Part shown: positions 1-9,490 of the stretch, piece after piece | Position numbering within the stretch: the first letter of the stretch is position 1 | Layout: each line of letters begins with the position of its first letter | NCBI GenBank assembly: GCA_013400115.1 | Contig: VXBP01002305.1 | Span: 250,308-314,307 of the forward strand | Length of the DNA stretch: 64,000 nucleotides | DNA from: Rhinopomastus cyanomelas | Lineage: Eukaryota; Chordata; Aves; Bucerotiformes; Rhinopomastidae | Direction of reading: 5' to 3' | Notes under the pieces: generated by a model | What the model was told of the DNA's origin: nothing | The model's database searches: none | What the model saw: only the letters and a program-made list of their open reading frames with translations | Program-made: the position numbers and the translations under genes

Positions 1-154
1 CCTGCCACAGCAGGATCCCCTAGATCCAGTCACACAGGAACTTGGCCAGGGGAGTTTGAAACATCTCCAGAGAAGGAGACTCCACAACCCCCTGGGCAGC
101 CCCTGCCAGGGCTCTGGCACCCTCACTGGGAACAAGGTCCTTCTGATATTTATA
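1..154 (-). mobile_element. CR1 fragment (G1), cut by window edge
   Basis: The plus strand reads the reverse complement of a CR1 3' portion: the CAGCAGGATCCCCTAGATCC block, then the segment coding the end of ORF2. The true 3' tail lies left of base 1. The copy ends at about 154, where a second CR1 tail begins. Confidence 0.9.
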
Positions 155-155
155 C

Positions 156-222
156 AGAGTCATAGAATCATTAGGGATTGGAAGGGACCTGGAAAGATCA
201 TCCAGCCCCATCTCTGCTCGGG
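156..222 (-). mobile_element. CR1 3' tail (G1), very short
   Basis: It begins with the 8-mer-like tail (AGAATCATT on plus) and GGATTGGAAGGGACC, then loses similarity within 70 bp. It directly abuts the preceding CR1 in the same orientation, so the two form a tail-to-body tandem. Confidence 0.85.
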
Positions 223-904
223 TCTAGCTGACACTGATTGCCCCATGTCCTATCACTAGACGACACCGAGAGCTGTGGGGAGACTGTGCCAAAGGCTGCT
301 CGTCTTTTCCCTCACGGAGAGTCAGTCGGTGCCTGATTTAATGCAAAACCCAACGTGAGCGACTCTCCCAGGTTTCTATTTTCTTCATCAGCTTTTTACT
401 GGACACTTCCTCGTGTTCAGCAGACACTTCCCACACGGTTTCTACAACCTTTGAAATCCCCCCCCGGCGTCTGAAGACATGATTTCCCCCCTCCAGTTAA
501 GCCAAACACAGCGCAAGGAAATGCAGGGAACAGCTAAACCCTCTGCTCTGCGAAGTTACCTGGAGAACGTGAGCGGACGAGCCTCCACCGGCGGAGCTGC
601 TCAGCGCCAAAAGCCTCCTCTGGTGCCTTCCCAGTGTCTCAAATCCTCTAGAATTGGGCTGTCACTTCTGCAAATGTTCCGTGAAATTTTAGCAGCTCAC
701 AGAGATGGGGTCTAAGGAAAGGAACAAAGGTAAAAGGACAGGACCACCCTGCGACGCCAGCTTGGACGTCAGTCCTCTCCTGAACGGGGGGCAGAGCCCG
801 ACCCTGCGGGCAAGGTGCTGCCTGGGGTGGAGGAGTGGATGCAGCAGCACTGGGTCCCCCCACAGGGCCTGACCTGTGTGACCCTGCAAAGACTTGACTG
901 CTTC
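223..904. other. unique sequence, no gene seen
   Basis: No CR1 or other repeat is recognised. Short open frames exist on both strands but have no recognisable protein family and no supported splice structure. The right end runs into the 41-bp minisatellite. Confidence 0.6.
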
Positions 905-1044
905 CTGAGCCCCTTCCCATCTGCTAGTAGCCCCACAAAGATGTCCTGAGCCCCTTCCCATCTGCTAGTAGCCCCACAAAGATGTCCTGAGCCCCTTCCC
1001 ATCTGCTAGTAGCCCCACAAAGACTTCCTGAGCCCCTTCCCATC
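905..1044. repeat. 41-bp minisatellite, about 3.4 copies
   Basis: Units start at 905, 946, 987 and 1028, an exact 41-bp period. Each begins CTGAGCCCCTTCCCATC and includes GCTAGTAGCCCCACAAAG. Copies differ at very few positions (GATGTC versus GACTTC near the unit end), so the array is young or homogenised. It lies immediately upstream of a plus-strand CR1 tail. Confidence 0.95.
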
Positions 1045-1052
1045 CTCCACGA

Positions 1053-1135
1053 AGGGATCCTGCTGTGTTGGGGGGATTAGACTAGATGATCTTTTGAGGT
1101 CCTTTCCAATCCCCAGTGTTCTGTGATTCTGTGAC
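1053..1135 (+). mobile_element. CR1 3' tail (G1)
   Basis: GGATCCTGCTGTG is followed by the GGTCCTTTCCAATCCC tail and TTCTGTGATTCTGTGA, the canonical CR1 3' end. It is strongly 5' truncated, and the sequence before it is the minisatellite. Confidence 0.92.
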
Positions 1136-1211
1136 TGTCCTCTGCTTAGAGGAAGGAAGGAGTAAGAATGTACTCCATGGTGAAAGTAAGGATGGGATAT
1201 CCAGCAAATTT

Positions 1212-1628
1212 CACAGAGTCACAGAATCTTACAGGTTGGAAAAGACCCCTGGGATCATCGAGTCCAACCATCAACCCCACTCTACAAGGTCATCCTTGTA
1301 GATGTAGATGTAGACCAGACCCCCCCCAGCACCACATCTCAGTGACTTTTAAACTCATCCAGGGATGGGGACTCAGCCCCCACCCTGGGCAGCCCATCGC
1401 AGTCCCTGACCACTCTCTGCACCAAGAATTTCTTCCTGATGGCCAGTCTAACCCTCCCCTGGTGGAGCTGGAAGCCCTTCTCTCTGCTTCTGTCACTACT
1501 GACCTGTGAGCAGAGCCCAGCACCAGCATCTCTGCAGGGTCCTTTCAGAGAGCTGTGGAGAGCGATGAGGGCTCCCCTCAGCCTCCTCTTCCTCAAAGTC
1601 AACAGCCCAACTCTCTCCATCTCTCCTG
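1212..1628 (-). mobile_element. CR1 fragment (G2)
   Basis: The 3' tail is at 1212 (TCACAGAGTCACAGAATC), followed by the G2 core and the ORF2 C-terminal segment. A small local expansion of TGTAGATG-type sequence at about 1290-1315 interrupts the usual ACAAGGTCACCCC block, a slippage event inside this copy. Confidence 0.95.
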
Positions 1629-1920
1629 TTGTTTCCATTCCATGGGTGGGAATGAATCGAAAGCAGTCCTGCCCTCAGCACAGGAACCTCAGCCTTCCCA
1701 TGTGCCACAGAGGTCCTCCCTGGAGGGGTGTGTGCAAGGGGCTGCTCCATGTCCTTGGAAAGGCTCCTGCAATGTTATCCTGAAGCTGAGGGCTTGGTGC
1801 CACGGTCCCCAGGGGCTCTGCGTCCCAGATGCCATCCACTCCACGGCTGCTCTCTCCGCTGCTCTGAGTTTTATGGCCAGTTTGAGCCAATAAAACACCT
1901 CCTGCATCCAGCAGGAGCCC

Positions 1921-2056
1921 TGCTGCCCAGGGTGGTGGCTGAGTCCCCATCCCTGGATGTGCTGAGAGATCTGGTTTAGGGGTGACCCTGTGGAGTCGGG
2001 TTGATGGTTGGGCTGGATGATCCCAGGGGTCTTTTCCAGCCTGAATGCTTCTGTAA
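1921..2056 (+). mobile_element. CR1 3' end (G2)
   Basis: It runs from TGCCCAGGGTGGTGGCTGAG through TTTAGGGGTGACC to GGTCTTTTCCAGCCTGAATG, the plus-strand form of the G2 tail. It faces the minus-strand G2 copy at 1212-1628. Confidence 0.93.
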
Positions 2057-2201
2057 AACATCGCCAGGAGTGGGTGTTCAAACCCCACATGGTTCAGCAC
2101 TGCCTTTCCACAGGTGAGGGTTCAGCCAGCTCTTCTAAGTTGCCTTCTCACCCTGTAAAAAGGAGCAGGGTGGTGGCAGAGTCTGAGCAGAGTTAAATCA
2201 A

Positions 2202-2322
2202 GTCACAAAATCACAGAACATTAGGGGTGGGAAGGGACCCTGAAAGATCAGGATCACCCAGTTCAGTCCCACTGCCACAGCAGGATCCCCTAGGTCCAGT
2301 CTCACAGGAACATGCCCAAGCA
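2202..2322 (-). mobile_element. CR1 3' tail (G1)
   Basis: AAATCACAGAACATTAGGGG starts the copy, which continues through CAGCAGGATCCCCTAGGTCC. It has a 7-bp local repeat of GATCA near 2248 and fades at about 2322. Confidence 0.92.
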
Positions 2323-3125
2323 GGCCACCCATTCCTTTTTAAATCCTGGACCATTTCTCTTCTGCAGAGCCTTCATGTTCACCACCACATCCCGGGGGGA
2401 TCCTGACCCTTTTCCAGCAGGCACCTGGAGACATCCAAGGGCCAGAAGCGATGCGAGAGGCACTGAGGGGCAGACGCTCCAGCTACACCTCCGCAGGGCA
2501 CCTCGCTGCAAGGGCTCTGGAAGGTTCAGGCTAATCTTCCAGAGCAGGGGGGGAAGAAGCCTGTCTGAGGAACAGAGAGGAGATAATAACACTTGTGGCT
2601 GTACAAGTGAAGATAACAGCAAAAATAATCAAATCTCATGCTCCTGGGAGGAAACTAATTGCACACAGGGGTCAGGAAGACATTTCCACCCGCTGTCGAG
2701 CAGCGCACAGTTGGCTGCTGCATCGTTGTTGTGAAGGAGGGAGGTGGGAGGAGGAAGGGGGAGTTTGTTTGGGTTGTCGGGGTTTTTTGTCCCCCCGAAG
2801 TGATGGAGGGAAGGGCAAGAGAGGCTTTTGTTTGCCCTTAAGCATCCAGAGCTGGCTGGCGCCAGGGAGGCACGGCCGCCGGGCCGGCCGGATGCGGCAC
2901 GGCGATGCCGATGTGTCCGATGGGCCGGGGGAGCGGGGTGCCTCTCTCCGCGCGCACATCTGCTATCCCTCACTCGCGAATGTTCCTCCAGATGGTAATC
3001 AAGAAGGTGGTTTTATAACCCACATTAAGAGGACTGTCTGCTGACAAGTTATGTGCTTTCTTCCCCCGAGTGCCTGCTGTTAAGATGGATAAGTGCAAAT
3101 GGCTGAAATTTGGTTGTTAACTCTG
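2323..3125. other. unique sequence with conserved-looking right half
   Basis: No interspersed repeat is recognised. 2860-2960 is CpG-rich. 2968-3120 is moderately AT-rich and complex, with CCAGATGG and a TGGTTTTATAACC segment, and has the look of conserved non-coding DNA. No coding evidence. Confidence 0.45.
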
Positions 3126-3268
3126 AATAATAATAATACTTTGCATTTCTATTGCGTCTTCCATCCTAGGATCTGGAGGCACTTGGAACACACTAATTAA
3201 CTGCATCCTGCTGCACTGCTGCGGAGCAGGTGATTGCTACTACCGGCTTTCACAGGACAAGAAGCTCC
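3126..3268 (-). mobile_element. ancient MIR-like SINE remnant
   Basis: The plus strand shows, in order and heavily mutated, the landmarks of a reverse-complemented amniote MIR-type 3' half. These are a TAATAATAATACTTTGCA start, a TTCCATCCTAGGATCT block, an ACTAATTAA block, a GGTGATTGCTACTACC stretch like GGTAGGTATTATTATCCC, and then CACAGGACAAGAAGC like ACAGATGAGGAAACTG. Assignment to MIR in the broad sense is recalled from family consensus, not searched. Confidence 0.6.
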
Positions 3269-3320
3269 ATCATGGTGAAAGAGAGATTCCTTGGGTCACC
3301 AAAGCATCAGAAATCGCGGG

Positions 3321-3590
3321 GTCGCAGAACATTGGGGACTGGAAGGGACCTCAGAAGATCATCCCAGTGCAATCCCTTGCCACTGCAGGATCTTCTAGAT
3401 CCAGTCATTAGGGTTTGGAAGGGACCTCGAAAGACCATCCAGTCCCAGCCCCCTGCCACTGCAGGATCTTCTGGATCCAGGCAACAGGGTTTGGAAGGGA
3501 CCTCCAAAGATCACCCAGTCCCATCCCCCTGACACAACAGGATCCCCTGGATCCAGTTGCACAGGAACACGTCCAGGCAAGTTTGAAAGT
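3321..3590 (-). mobile_element. CR1 3' tail in three tandem copies (76-bp period)
   Basis: GGAAGGGA, the diagnostic G1 tail word, occurs at 3341, 3417 and 3493, an exact 76-bp period twice. The first junction reads GATCCAGTCA then TTAGGG, so the CTAGATCCAGTCA point of one tail is joined to the next tail a few bases short of its true terminus. The third unit continues into the normal CR1 body (ACAGGAACACGTCCAGG) to about 3590. Confidence 0.93.
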
Positions 3591-3623
3591 GGAAAGCTCA
3601 TTTAGTCAAAGGAATAGTTGGAT

Positions 3624-3855
3624 GATGGCAACAGAGGAGGTTCCACATCAATATGAGAAGGACCTTCCTCCTGGTGAGGGGGCCAGAGCCCTGGCAGGGG
3701 GTGCCCTGGGGGGTTGTGGAGTCTCCTTCTCTGGAGACATTTCAAACCTGCCTGGACTGTTTCTGTGCAACTGGATCTAGGGGACCCTGCTGTGGCAGGG
3801 GGATGGGACTGGGTGATCTTCCAAGGTCTCTTCCAATCTCCAATGTTTTGTGATT
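3624..3855 (+). mobile_element. CR1 3' end (G1)
   Basis: It begins in the ORF2 segment (GAGGTTCCACATCA) and runs through GTTGTGGAGTCTCC to the tail CCAATGTTTTGTGATT. It stands head-to-head with the minus array at 3321-3590, giving an imperfect inverted repeat. Confidence 0.94.
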
Positions 3856-3920
3856 AACTGATAACAAGAAAATGGTGCAAACCCTTGTCAGCTTCAGTGC
3901 CAGTTCCAATCCCATAAGAT

Positions 3921-4145
3921 CATAGATTCATAGAATCATTCAGGTTGGGATACACCCCCTGGGATCATTGAGTCCAACCATCAACCCTACTCCACAAGGT
4001 CACCCCAAAACCAGATCCCCCAACACCACATGGAAGCGAATTTTCAACACCTCCAGGGATGGGGACTCAGCCCCCACCCTGGGCAGCCCAGTCCAGTCCC
4101 TGACCACTCTCTCCAGGAAGAATCTCTTCCTGATGGCCAGTGATG
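3921..4145 (-). mobile_element. CR1 fragment (G2)
   Basis: The tail is TCATAGATTCATAGAATC, followed by the G2 core (GAGTCCAACCATCAACCC) and the GATGGGGACTCAGCCC region. It ends near the TTCCTGATGGCCAG segment. Confidence 0.94.
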
Positions 4146-4213
4146 GTTCATCCCCATCTTTCCTTCTCCTTTGGAAAGACAAAGACGCAAAGTGTCTGTG
4201 AGGGCTGAAAGAC

Positions 4214-4355
4214 TTCACAGAATCACAGAATCACTTGGGTTGGAAAAGACCCCTGGGATCATCAAGTCCAACCACCTACCCTTCCCTACCAGCTCACCCC
4301 TGAACCAGATCCCTCCACACCTCATCCAAACGATCTTCAGACACGTCCAGGGATG
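4214..4355 (-). mobile_element. CR1 fragment (G2-like, divergent)
   Basis: TCACAGAATCACAGAATCAC leads into GGTTGGAAAAGACCCCTGGG. The internal part diverges from neighbouring G2 copies (AACGATCTTCAGACACG), suggesting an older or distinct subfamily. Confidence 0.88.
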
Positions 4356-5370
4356 CTGCTTGTTTCTGCCCTGTTTTCTGTTTCTTTCTTCTCGTCATCT
4401 GCTTGAAAAACACCCTCTGGATGTGCTGCTGATGGCTGCGGCTTCGCAGGCAGGAGGCCCTGAGCGCCCATAAATGAGAAAGAGAGCGCGAGGTGGAGCT
4501 TCAGTGCTGATTTCCGCCCGTTGAGTAGCGTTAGCTGTTTGATTTCTCAGAGCCGGGCTCCACTCTGAGATCACGGGGACGGTGCCGCGGTCCCGGCGAA
4601 GGATCGGAGGCAAATCCCGCTGGTCCTTCTGCAAGCGAGGCGCTGGTGATGGAGGTGAGGAACGTCCCTGGGGTGGGCGCTGTCGCCTGCTCATGTCCTC
4701 GGCGTCGCTGCTGACTGTCACTCTCGTGCCGCTGAGGTGCCCCTGAGCTTCTGGGGAGGCTGCGCGGAGGTGGAGCGGCTCAGTGACGCCGGCTGGGGTT
4801 CATCGGGGTCCATCGAACTCACCTGGCTCCAGCCCGAGCCGGGTTTGGTTATGAGGCCAATTTATCGACCGGCTCCTCCTCCGCTCCGATTCAGACGCAG
4901 ACACTTGCCTACTTGAGAAGCAGAGGCGCTGGGGCACGGTTCGTGCCTTAAAAAGCTGAATTATACGGGGCATAGCCTCACACAAACCAACAACAGGCTG
5001 CAGAAAGCCCTTGGCATCCGGAGTAACGGCCACCCGCGAGGCAGCAGCTCACTGGAGGGACTTTGCTCAAGTAACTTACAACTATCAGCGGAGCCCCCTC
5101 GGGAATTGCTGCTGGTTTTGCAGAAGCTGTTTGCCGTGGAATAAACAGACAAGTGCTCCATAGATCATTTTAAGTAAGACAAATAAAGTTCAGCTCCCTC
5201 CTCCCGACGATGTCATTGTCACTTACACAAGAGTAATTCCGTGTGACTTTTTATGAATCTTCCCCCCGTGCTGAAGCACAGCGGCTTCGCTCCCACCCTC
5301 CCGGTATAAATAAGCAGCCTTCGTCGGCAGTCTCCAGCCAAGCTGAAAGCCTGGCCGTGTTCCTGTGCCA
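4356..5370. other. unique GC-rich to mixed sequence
   Basis: 4440-4800 is GC-rich with many CpG. 5195-5330 is lower-GC and complex. No repeat or known exon is recognised. A promoter-like CpG cluster is possible, but no transcript evidence is visible. Confidence 0.45.
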
Positions 5371-5529
5371 TTGGGCTGCCCAGGGGGTTGTGGAGTCTCC
5401 TTCTCTGGAGATGTTTCAAACCCACCTGGACTGTTCCTGTGTGACTGGATCTAGGGGATCCTGCTGTGGCAGAGGGATGGGACTAGCTGATCTTTCGAGA
5501 TCCCTGCCAATGGCTGATGCTCTGTGATT
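5371..5529 (+). mobile_element. CR1 3' end (G1)
   Basis: GGCTGCCCAGGGGGTTGTGG to TGCTCTGTGATTCC, with the GACTGGATCTAGGGG block intact. 5' truncated. Confidence 0.94.
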
Positions 5530-5605
5530 CCCTGCAGGAACATCCGTCAGGAAGACCTGGAGAAGCCACTCCTTTGCATCATAGATTCCCCTTTTACAAC
5601 CCACA

Positions 5606-5770
5606 GCATCACAGAATCACAGAACGTTAGGGATTGGAAGGGACCTCGAAAGATCACACAGTCCAGTCCCCCTGCCACAGCAGGATCCCCTAGATCCAGT
5701 CATTAGGGGTTGGAAGGGACCTCAGAAGATCATCTAGTCCAGTCCCCCTGCCGCAGCAGGATCCCCTCGA
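5606..5770 (-). mobile_element. CR1 3' tail dimer (76-bp period)
   Basis: GGAAGGGA occurs at 5636 and 5712, 76 bp apart. The junction again reads GATCCAGTCA then TTAGGG, identical in form to the array at 3321-3590. The second unit stops at about 5770 without the normal body, so this insertion is tails only. Confidence 0.93.
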
Positions 5771-6427
5771 TGGTTTAACTTATTCTGGATTCTCCAAGAG
5801 GCACCAACAGAGTCCTGGTGCTTGTGAGCACGGAGGGGAAAAGAACCCAACCCTGTTTCCCGTCCACCCACCCGCCGCCACCGCCGAGGAGAAGTCCTCC
5901 GACAGCAAAAACACGTTAAAAAATTAATAAAAAAAAAAGCTGGAAAGTGTTATCCAAATGTAATTTTAACACGTTGTGAAGGGCTTTTAAGGGGACGTCT
6001 GCGTGGGGAGGGCTCTTGTCTCCGTAAGGCTCCAGTTAATGCAGCTGGCTGCCCAGGGGAATGCCGGGGGGGGGGCGCGGGGGGAAATAGGAGAAATTCT
6101 ATTAAAAGGGTGGGAACATCATTTCATAACTTAAAAAAATAATATTTGTTCTCCCCAGAGTCTTTCAGGTCGGTTTGCTGGCTGCGCTGGAGCTGCCAAC
6201 AGCAGAGCCATCTCTGCAGTGGTGGTGGAGCTGTGGCTGAGCTCCCCGTGTGCTGGCAGCGTGGGGACTTCATTTCATACATCACTTCCAGTGAATACCC
6301 TCAGCACAAAGCCCAGGAGGAGGGCCTCTCTCACACACACACGGGCTCACAGCCGTGTGACCTCCATGCATGTGTCTGTGTCCACATGGATCAAGTCACG
6401 CTGGGCAGAGAGAGACCTTCCAGTTCT
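5771..6427. other. unique sequence with short homopolymer tracts
   Basis: It contains an A-rich run near 5925-5938 and a G-run of about nine near 6067. No coding or repeat family is recognised. Confidence 0.5.
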
Positions 6428-6617
6428 GCTCACAGAGTCATAGAGCATTAGGGGTTGGAACGGACCTCAGAAGATCATCCAGTCCAATCCCCCTGCCACA
6501 GCAGGATCCCCTAGATCCAGTTGCACAGGAACATGGCCAGGAGGGTTTGAAATGTCTCCAGAGAAGGAGACTCCACAACCCCCCTGGGCAGCCCCTGCCA
6601 GGGCTCTGGCACCCTTG
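6428..6617 (-). mobile_element. CR1 3' end (G1), left half of inverted pair
   Basis: Standard G1 tail (GAGCATTAGGGGTTGGAACG) to the CCAGGGCTCTGGCACCCT region of ORF2. Bases 6508-6577 form the left arm of a perfect 70-bp inverted repeat with the next element. Confidence 0.95.
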
Positions 6618-6618
6618 A

Positions 6619-6752
6619 AGGGCTGTGGAGTCTCCTTCTCTGGAGACATTTCAAACCCTCCTGGCCATGTTCCTGTGCAACTGGATCTAGGGGGTCCTGC
6701 TGTGGACTGGACGATCTGTGGAGGTCCCTCCCCATCCCTAAGGTTCTGTGAT
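6619..6752 (+). mobile_element. CR1 3' end (G1), right half of inverted pair
   Basis: GGGCTGTGGAGTCTCC to AAGGTTCTGTGATA. Bases 6624-6693 are the exact reverse complement of 6508-6577. The tail itself differs from the left copy, with a short deletion in the GTGGCAGGGGGA region. Confidence 0.95.
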
Positions 6753-7289
6753 AGCTCGAGACTATTGTAGAGTTACCCTCCGGAACGCTGGCCTGTGCTG
6801 TAACTCCAGGAAGTCACAGCAGTGGGATTATCACAGGCCATCAGGGAAAGTCTCCTGCCAAAGCAGAAGAGTGCAAAGGGAACTGGATAAACCTGGGACG
6901 ATGCCACCCAAAGCTTTATGGTCCTCCTAGGTGGAGATGCTGTTCTGGACAACGCGCAGAGATTCACCTCCGAAGTGACACAGAGATCAGAATGTAAAAC
7001 TGGAGGGGAAGTGTCAGAGGAACAGAATTTATACCGAGATCACTCACCAGGGACATTCCCGCTGTGTAGAAGTGTGTTTAATGAAGTCAGGGAGTTCTTC
7101 ACACCAGTACAAGGAGGTAGAACAAGAAGCAGCAGCCTCAAACAGAAGAAGGAAAAGTTTAGGTTAGATTCCATGGGGTTTTTTCCATAGAACAGGCAAG
7201 CTGGGTATTGAAATTGGCTGCCCAGGGGAGGCTAAGAGTGAGAGCAGATGAAACTCCAGATGAGAGGGGATGGCACAGTCACACAAGGT
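6753..7289. other. unique sequence, no gene seen
   Basis: No recognisable repeat. Short open frames only. Confidence 0.5.
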
Positions 7290-7432
7290 GAAACAGTCTC
7301 CTTTTCTCCCAGCTCCAGAGCCCCAGCTCCCTCAGCCCTTCCTCAGCAGAGAGATGCTCCCCTCCCTCCATCATCTCTGTGGCTCTGCGCTCTCTCCAGC
7401 AGCTCTGTGTCCTCCTGGAGCTGAGGGGCTTT
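7290..7432 (-). mobile_element. CR1 ORF2 internal fragment (G1), no 3' tail
   Basis: TCCTTTTCTCCCAGCTCCAG, then CTCCCTCAGCC and TCCAGCAGCTCTGTGTCC, which is the ORF2 C-terminal region only. Absence of the 3' tail is atypical for CR1 and implies a later deletion or rearrangement. Confidence 0.9.
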
Positions 7433-7548
7433 AGTCATCTGCATATCTCCAGCACTTCCCTGCTGCCACTGCTAATATCTCAGCACTACTAAAACATCTA
7501 TGGCCATAATCCAGGGTGTGTTGTCCTGCTATTACCATCCCTTTGTTC

Positions 7549-7622
7549 TCACAGAACTTTAGGGATTGGAAGGGACCTCAAAAGACCATCTAATCCAACC
7601 CCCCCACCACAGCAGCATCAGC
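7549..7622 (-). mobile_element. CR1 3' tail (G1)
   Basis: TCACAGAACTTTAGGGATTG to CACAGCAGCATCA. Possibly the displaced tail of a copy related to 7290-7432, but the order is wrong for a simple deletion. Confidence 0.9.
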
Positions 7623-7896
7623 AAAGAGAGCCCTTGCTGCTGGGTCTTACAATTTCCCCCTTTCCCTGCTCCTTTTCTTCACTGACATTCTTGTCCTGCT
7701 CCCATCGCCTGCGCGTGTCAATGCAGCACCTCCCAGCAGTGCAGCAAACAGAGCGAGCAGCGTCACGTCAAACAGGAGTCAGTCTTCCTCTGCCCCCAGA
7801 GAGCAGAATCGTAAATGAGGAATTTGGGGTTAACACCAGCCGTCACTTCTCTTTCAAGAAAGGTTCATGTTGTGTCACGGGCTTATGCTTCTTATG

Positions 7897-8070
7897 CATC
7901 AACCCCACTCTACAAGTTCACCCCTAAACCAGATCCCCCAACAGCACATCTAAGCGACTTTGAAACTCATCCAGGGTTGGGGACTCAGCCCCCACCGTGG
8001 GCAGCCCAGCCCAGTCCAGTGCCTGACCACATCTCCTAGAGAACTTATTCCTGAGGTCTAGTCTAGCATC
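7897..8070 (-). mobile_element. CR1 fragment (G2) lacking its 3' tail
   Basis: It starts abruptly at CATCAACCCCACTCTACAAG; the roughly 50 bp of tail seen in other G2 copies is missing. It continues to the CCTGAGGTCTAGTCTAGC region. Confidence 0.9.
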
Positions 8071-8659
8071 ACCTGCCTGGGGTCTGCCAGTTAGGGGTAA
8101 GGCAGAGCTCTGCCCCACAGCAGTGCTGCAACGGGACAGGACAACTGAACACAGTCCTTCAGCAGGTCAGAGCCCGGGTTTCTTCGCCGGCAGCGGAGCT
8201 GCAGAGCCGGCGAGGCTGCGCTGTGCTTGGCCAGGCTTCGAGGGAATATTTTTCCCATGTGCAGAGAAGTGCTCAGGGGCAGGAGCTCTCCCTTCACCTT
8301 GTCCTCTGTTTTGCAGCCACCCGAAGAGTTGGCCCCATCTGCACAGCAACTTTCCTGAAATTACCAGGGCAAAGGCCTTCCCCAGTAAAACGAGTCCCCT
8401 GCCAGCCCTTCTGGCTCAGCACAGAAACCAAACGCACTCCTCCTCACAGCCCTAACTGCACCAAACCCTGGAGTGCAGGCATGAAACACTAGACCGTGCA
8501 CCCATTTCCTCGTCCCTGCTTTATGTTGTCCTCAGGGTGAGACCATTTGCTCTGCACTGGAGAGGCAGTAACTGTGCTGTTAATAAAACCCCCTCATCCT
8601 GCAGCTCACACCCGGCTGAACATGTGTGCTGCACCAGCCTGTCTGCCATCAGTGGTGTC
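8071..8659. other. unique sequence, no gene seen
   Basis: Moderately GC-rich with overlapping open frames on both strands, none recognisable. Confidence 0.5.
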
Positions 8660-8753
8660 TCAGAGTCATGGAACCATTCAGGTTGGAAAAGACCCCTGGG
8701 ATCATCGAGTCCAACCGTCAACCCTACTCTACAAGGTCACCCCTACACGAGAT
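8660..8753 (-). mobile_element. CR1 3' tail (G2), first of a tandem pair
   Basis: GGTTGGAAAAGACCCC at 8681, G2 core, then a stop at CACCCCTACACGAGATGG, where a second G2 tail begins. The GGTTGG words of the two units are 92 bp apart. Confidence 0.93.
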
Positions 8754-8934
8754 GGAATCACAGACTCATGCAGGTTGGGAAAGACCACTGAGATCATTGA
8801 GTCCAACCATCAACCCTACTCTACAAGGTCTCCCCTAAACCAGATCCCCCAACACCACATCTCAGCGACTTTTAAAATCATCCAGGGACGGGGACTCAGC
8901 CCCCATCCTGGGCAGCCCAGTCCAGTGCATGAAT
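8754..8934 (-). mobile_element. CR1 fragment (G2), second of a tandem pair
   Basis: AATCACAGACTCATGCAGG starts a second tail that continues into the G2 body (CCAACACCACATCTCAGCG) to about 8934. Confidence 0.93.
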
Positions 8935-9059
8935 GTAGTTGGCAGAGACAGGGTTAGTGTCCTGATTATGAAGAACTGAAGAAGGTGTAGAAGTATCTGT
9001 CCTATCTGAGACCATCAGAATGTGAGAAGATACCACCCTTTAGGAGCCCTGCTGGCCAT

Positions 9060-9490
9060 GCTGTGCTGACCATAAAGATGATGAAGACAGTGGAACATCT
9101 CCCTGGTGAGGAAAGGCTGAGGGAGCTGGGAAAAAGGAGCCTGAGGGGTGACCCCATGGATGTTGATCAATATGTGAAGGGTGGGTGTGAGGAGGATGGA
9201 GCCAGGCTCTGCTCAGGGGCACCCAGTGACAGGACAAGGGGCAGTGGGTGTGAGCTGGAGCAGTGGAGGTTCCACATCAGTGTGAGAAGGACCTTGTTCC
9301 CGGTGAGGGTGCCAGAGCCCTGGCAGGGGCTGCCCAGGGGGGTTGTGGAGTCTCCTTCTCTGGAGACATTTCAAACACTCCTGGACTGTTCCTGTGCAAC
9401 TGGATCTAGGGGATCCTGCTGTGGTGGGGGACTGGACTGGATGGTCTTTCGAGGTCCCTTCCAACCCCTCCCATTCTGTGTTTCTGTGAC
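9060..9490 (+). mobile_element. CR1 ORF2 C-terminus to 3' end (G1)
   Basis: Translation in plus gives the CR1 ORF2 tail with motifs DVDQYVKGGCEEDGARLCSG, SDRTRGSGCELEQ and PEPWQGLPRGVVESPSLE, open across about 190 codons when joined to flanking sequence. It ends in CATTCTGTGTTTCTGTGACC. 5' truncated; the GAGCTGGG then AAAAAGGAGCC junction lacks the GGCTCTGGAGCTGG segment present in fuller copies. Confidence 0.95.

Noticed and set aside
1212..1628. G2 copies considered as LTR or endogenous retrovirus fragments
   Set aside because: They end in CR1-type 8-mers and translate to CR1 ORF2 motifs; no TG...CA ends, primer site or polypurine tract is seen.
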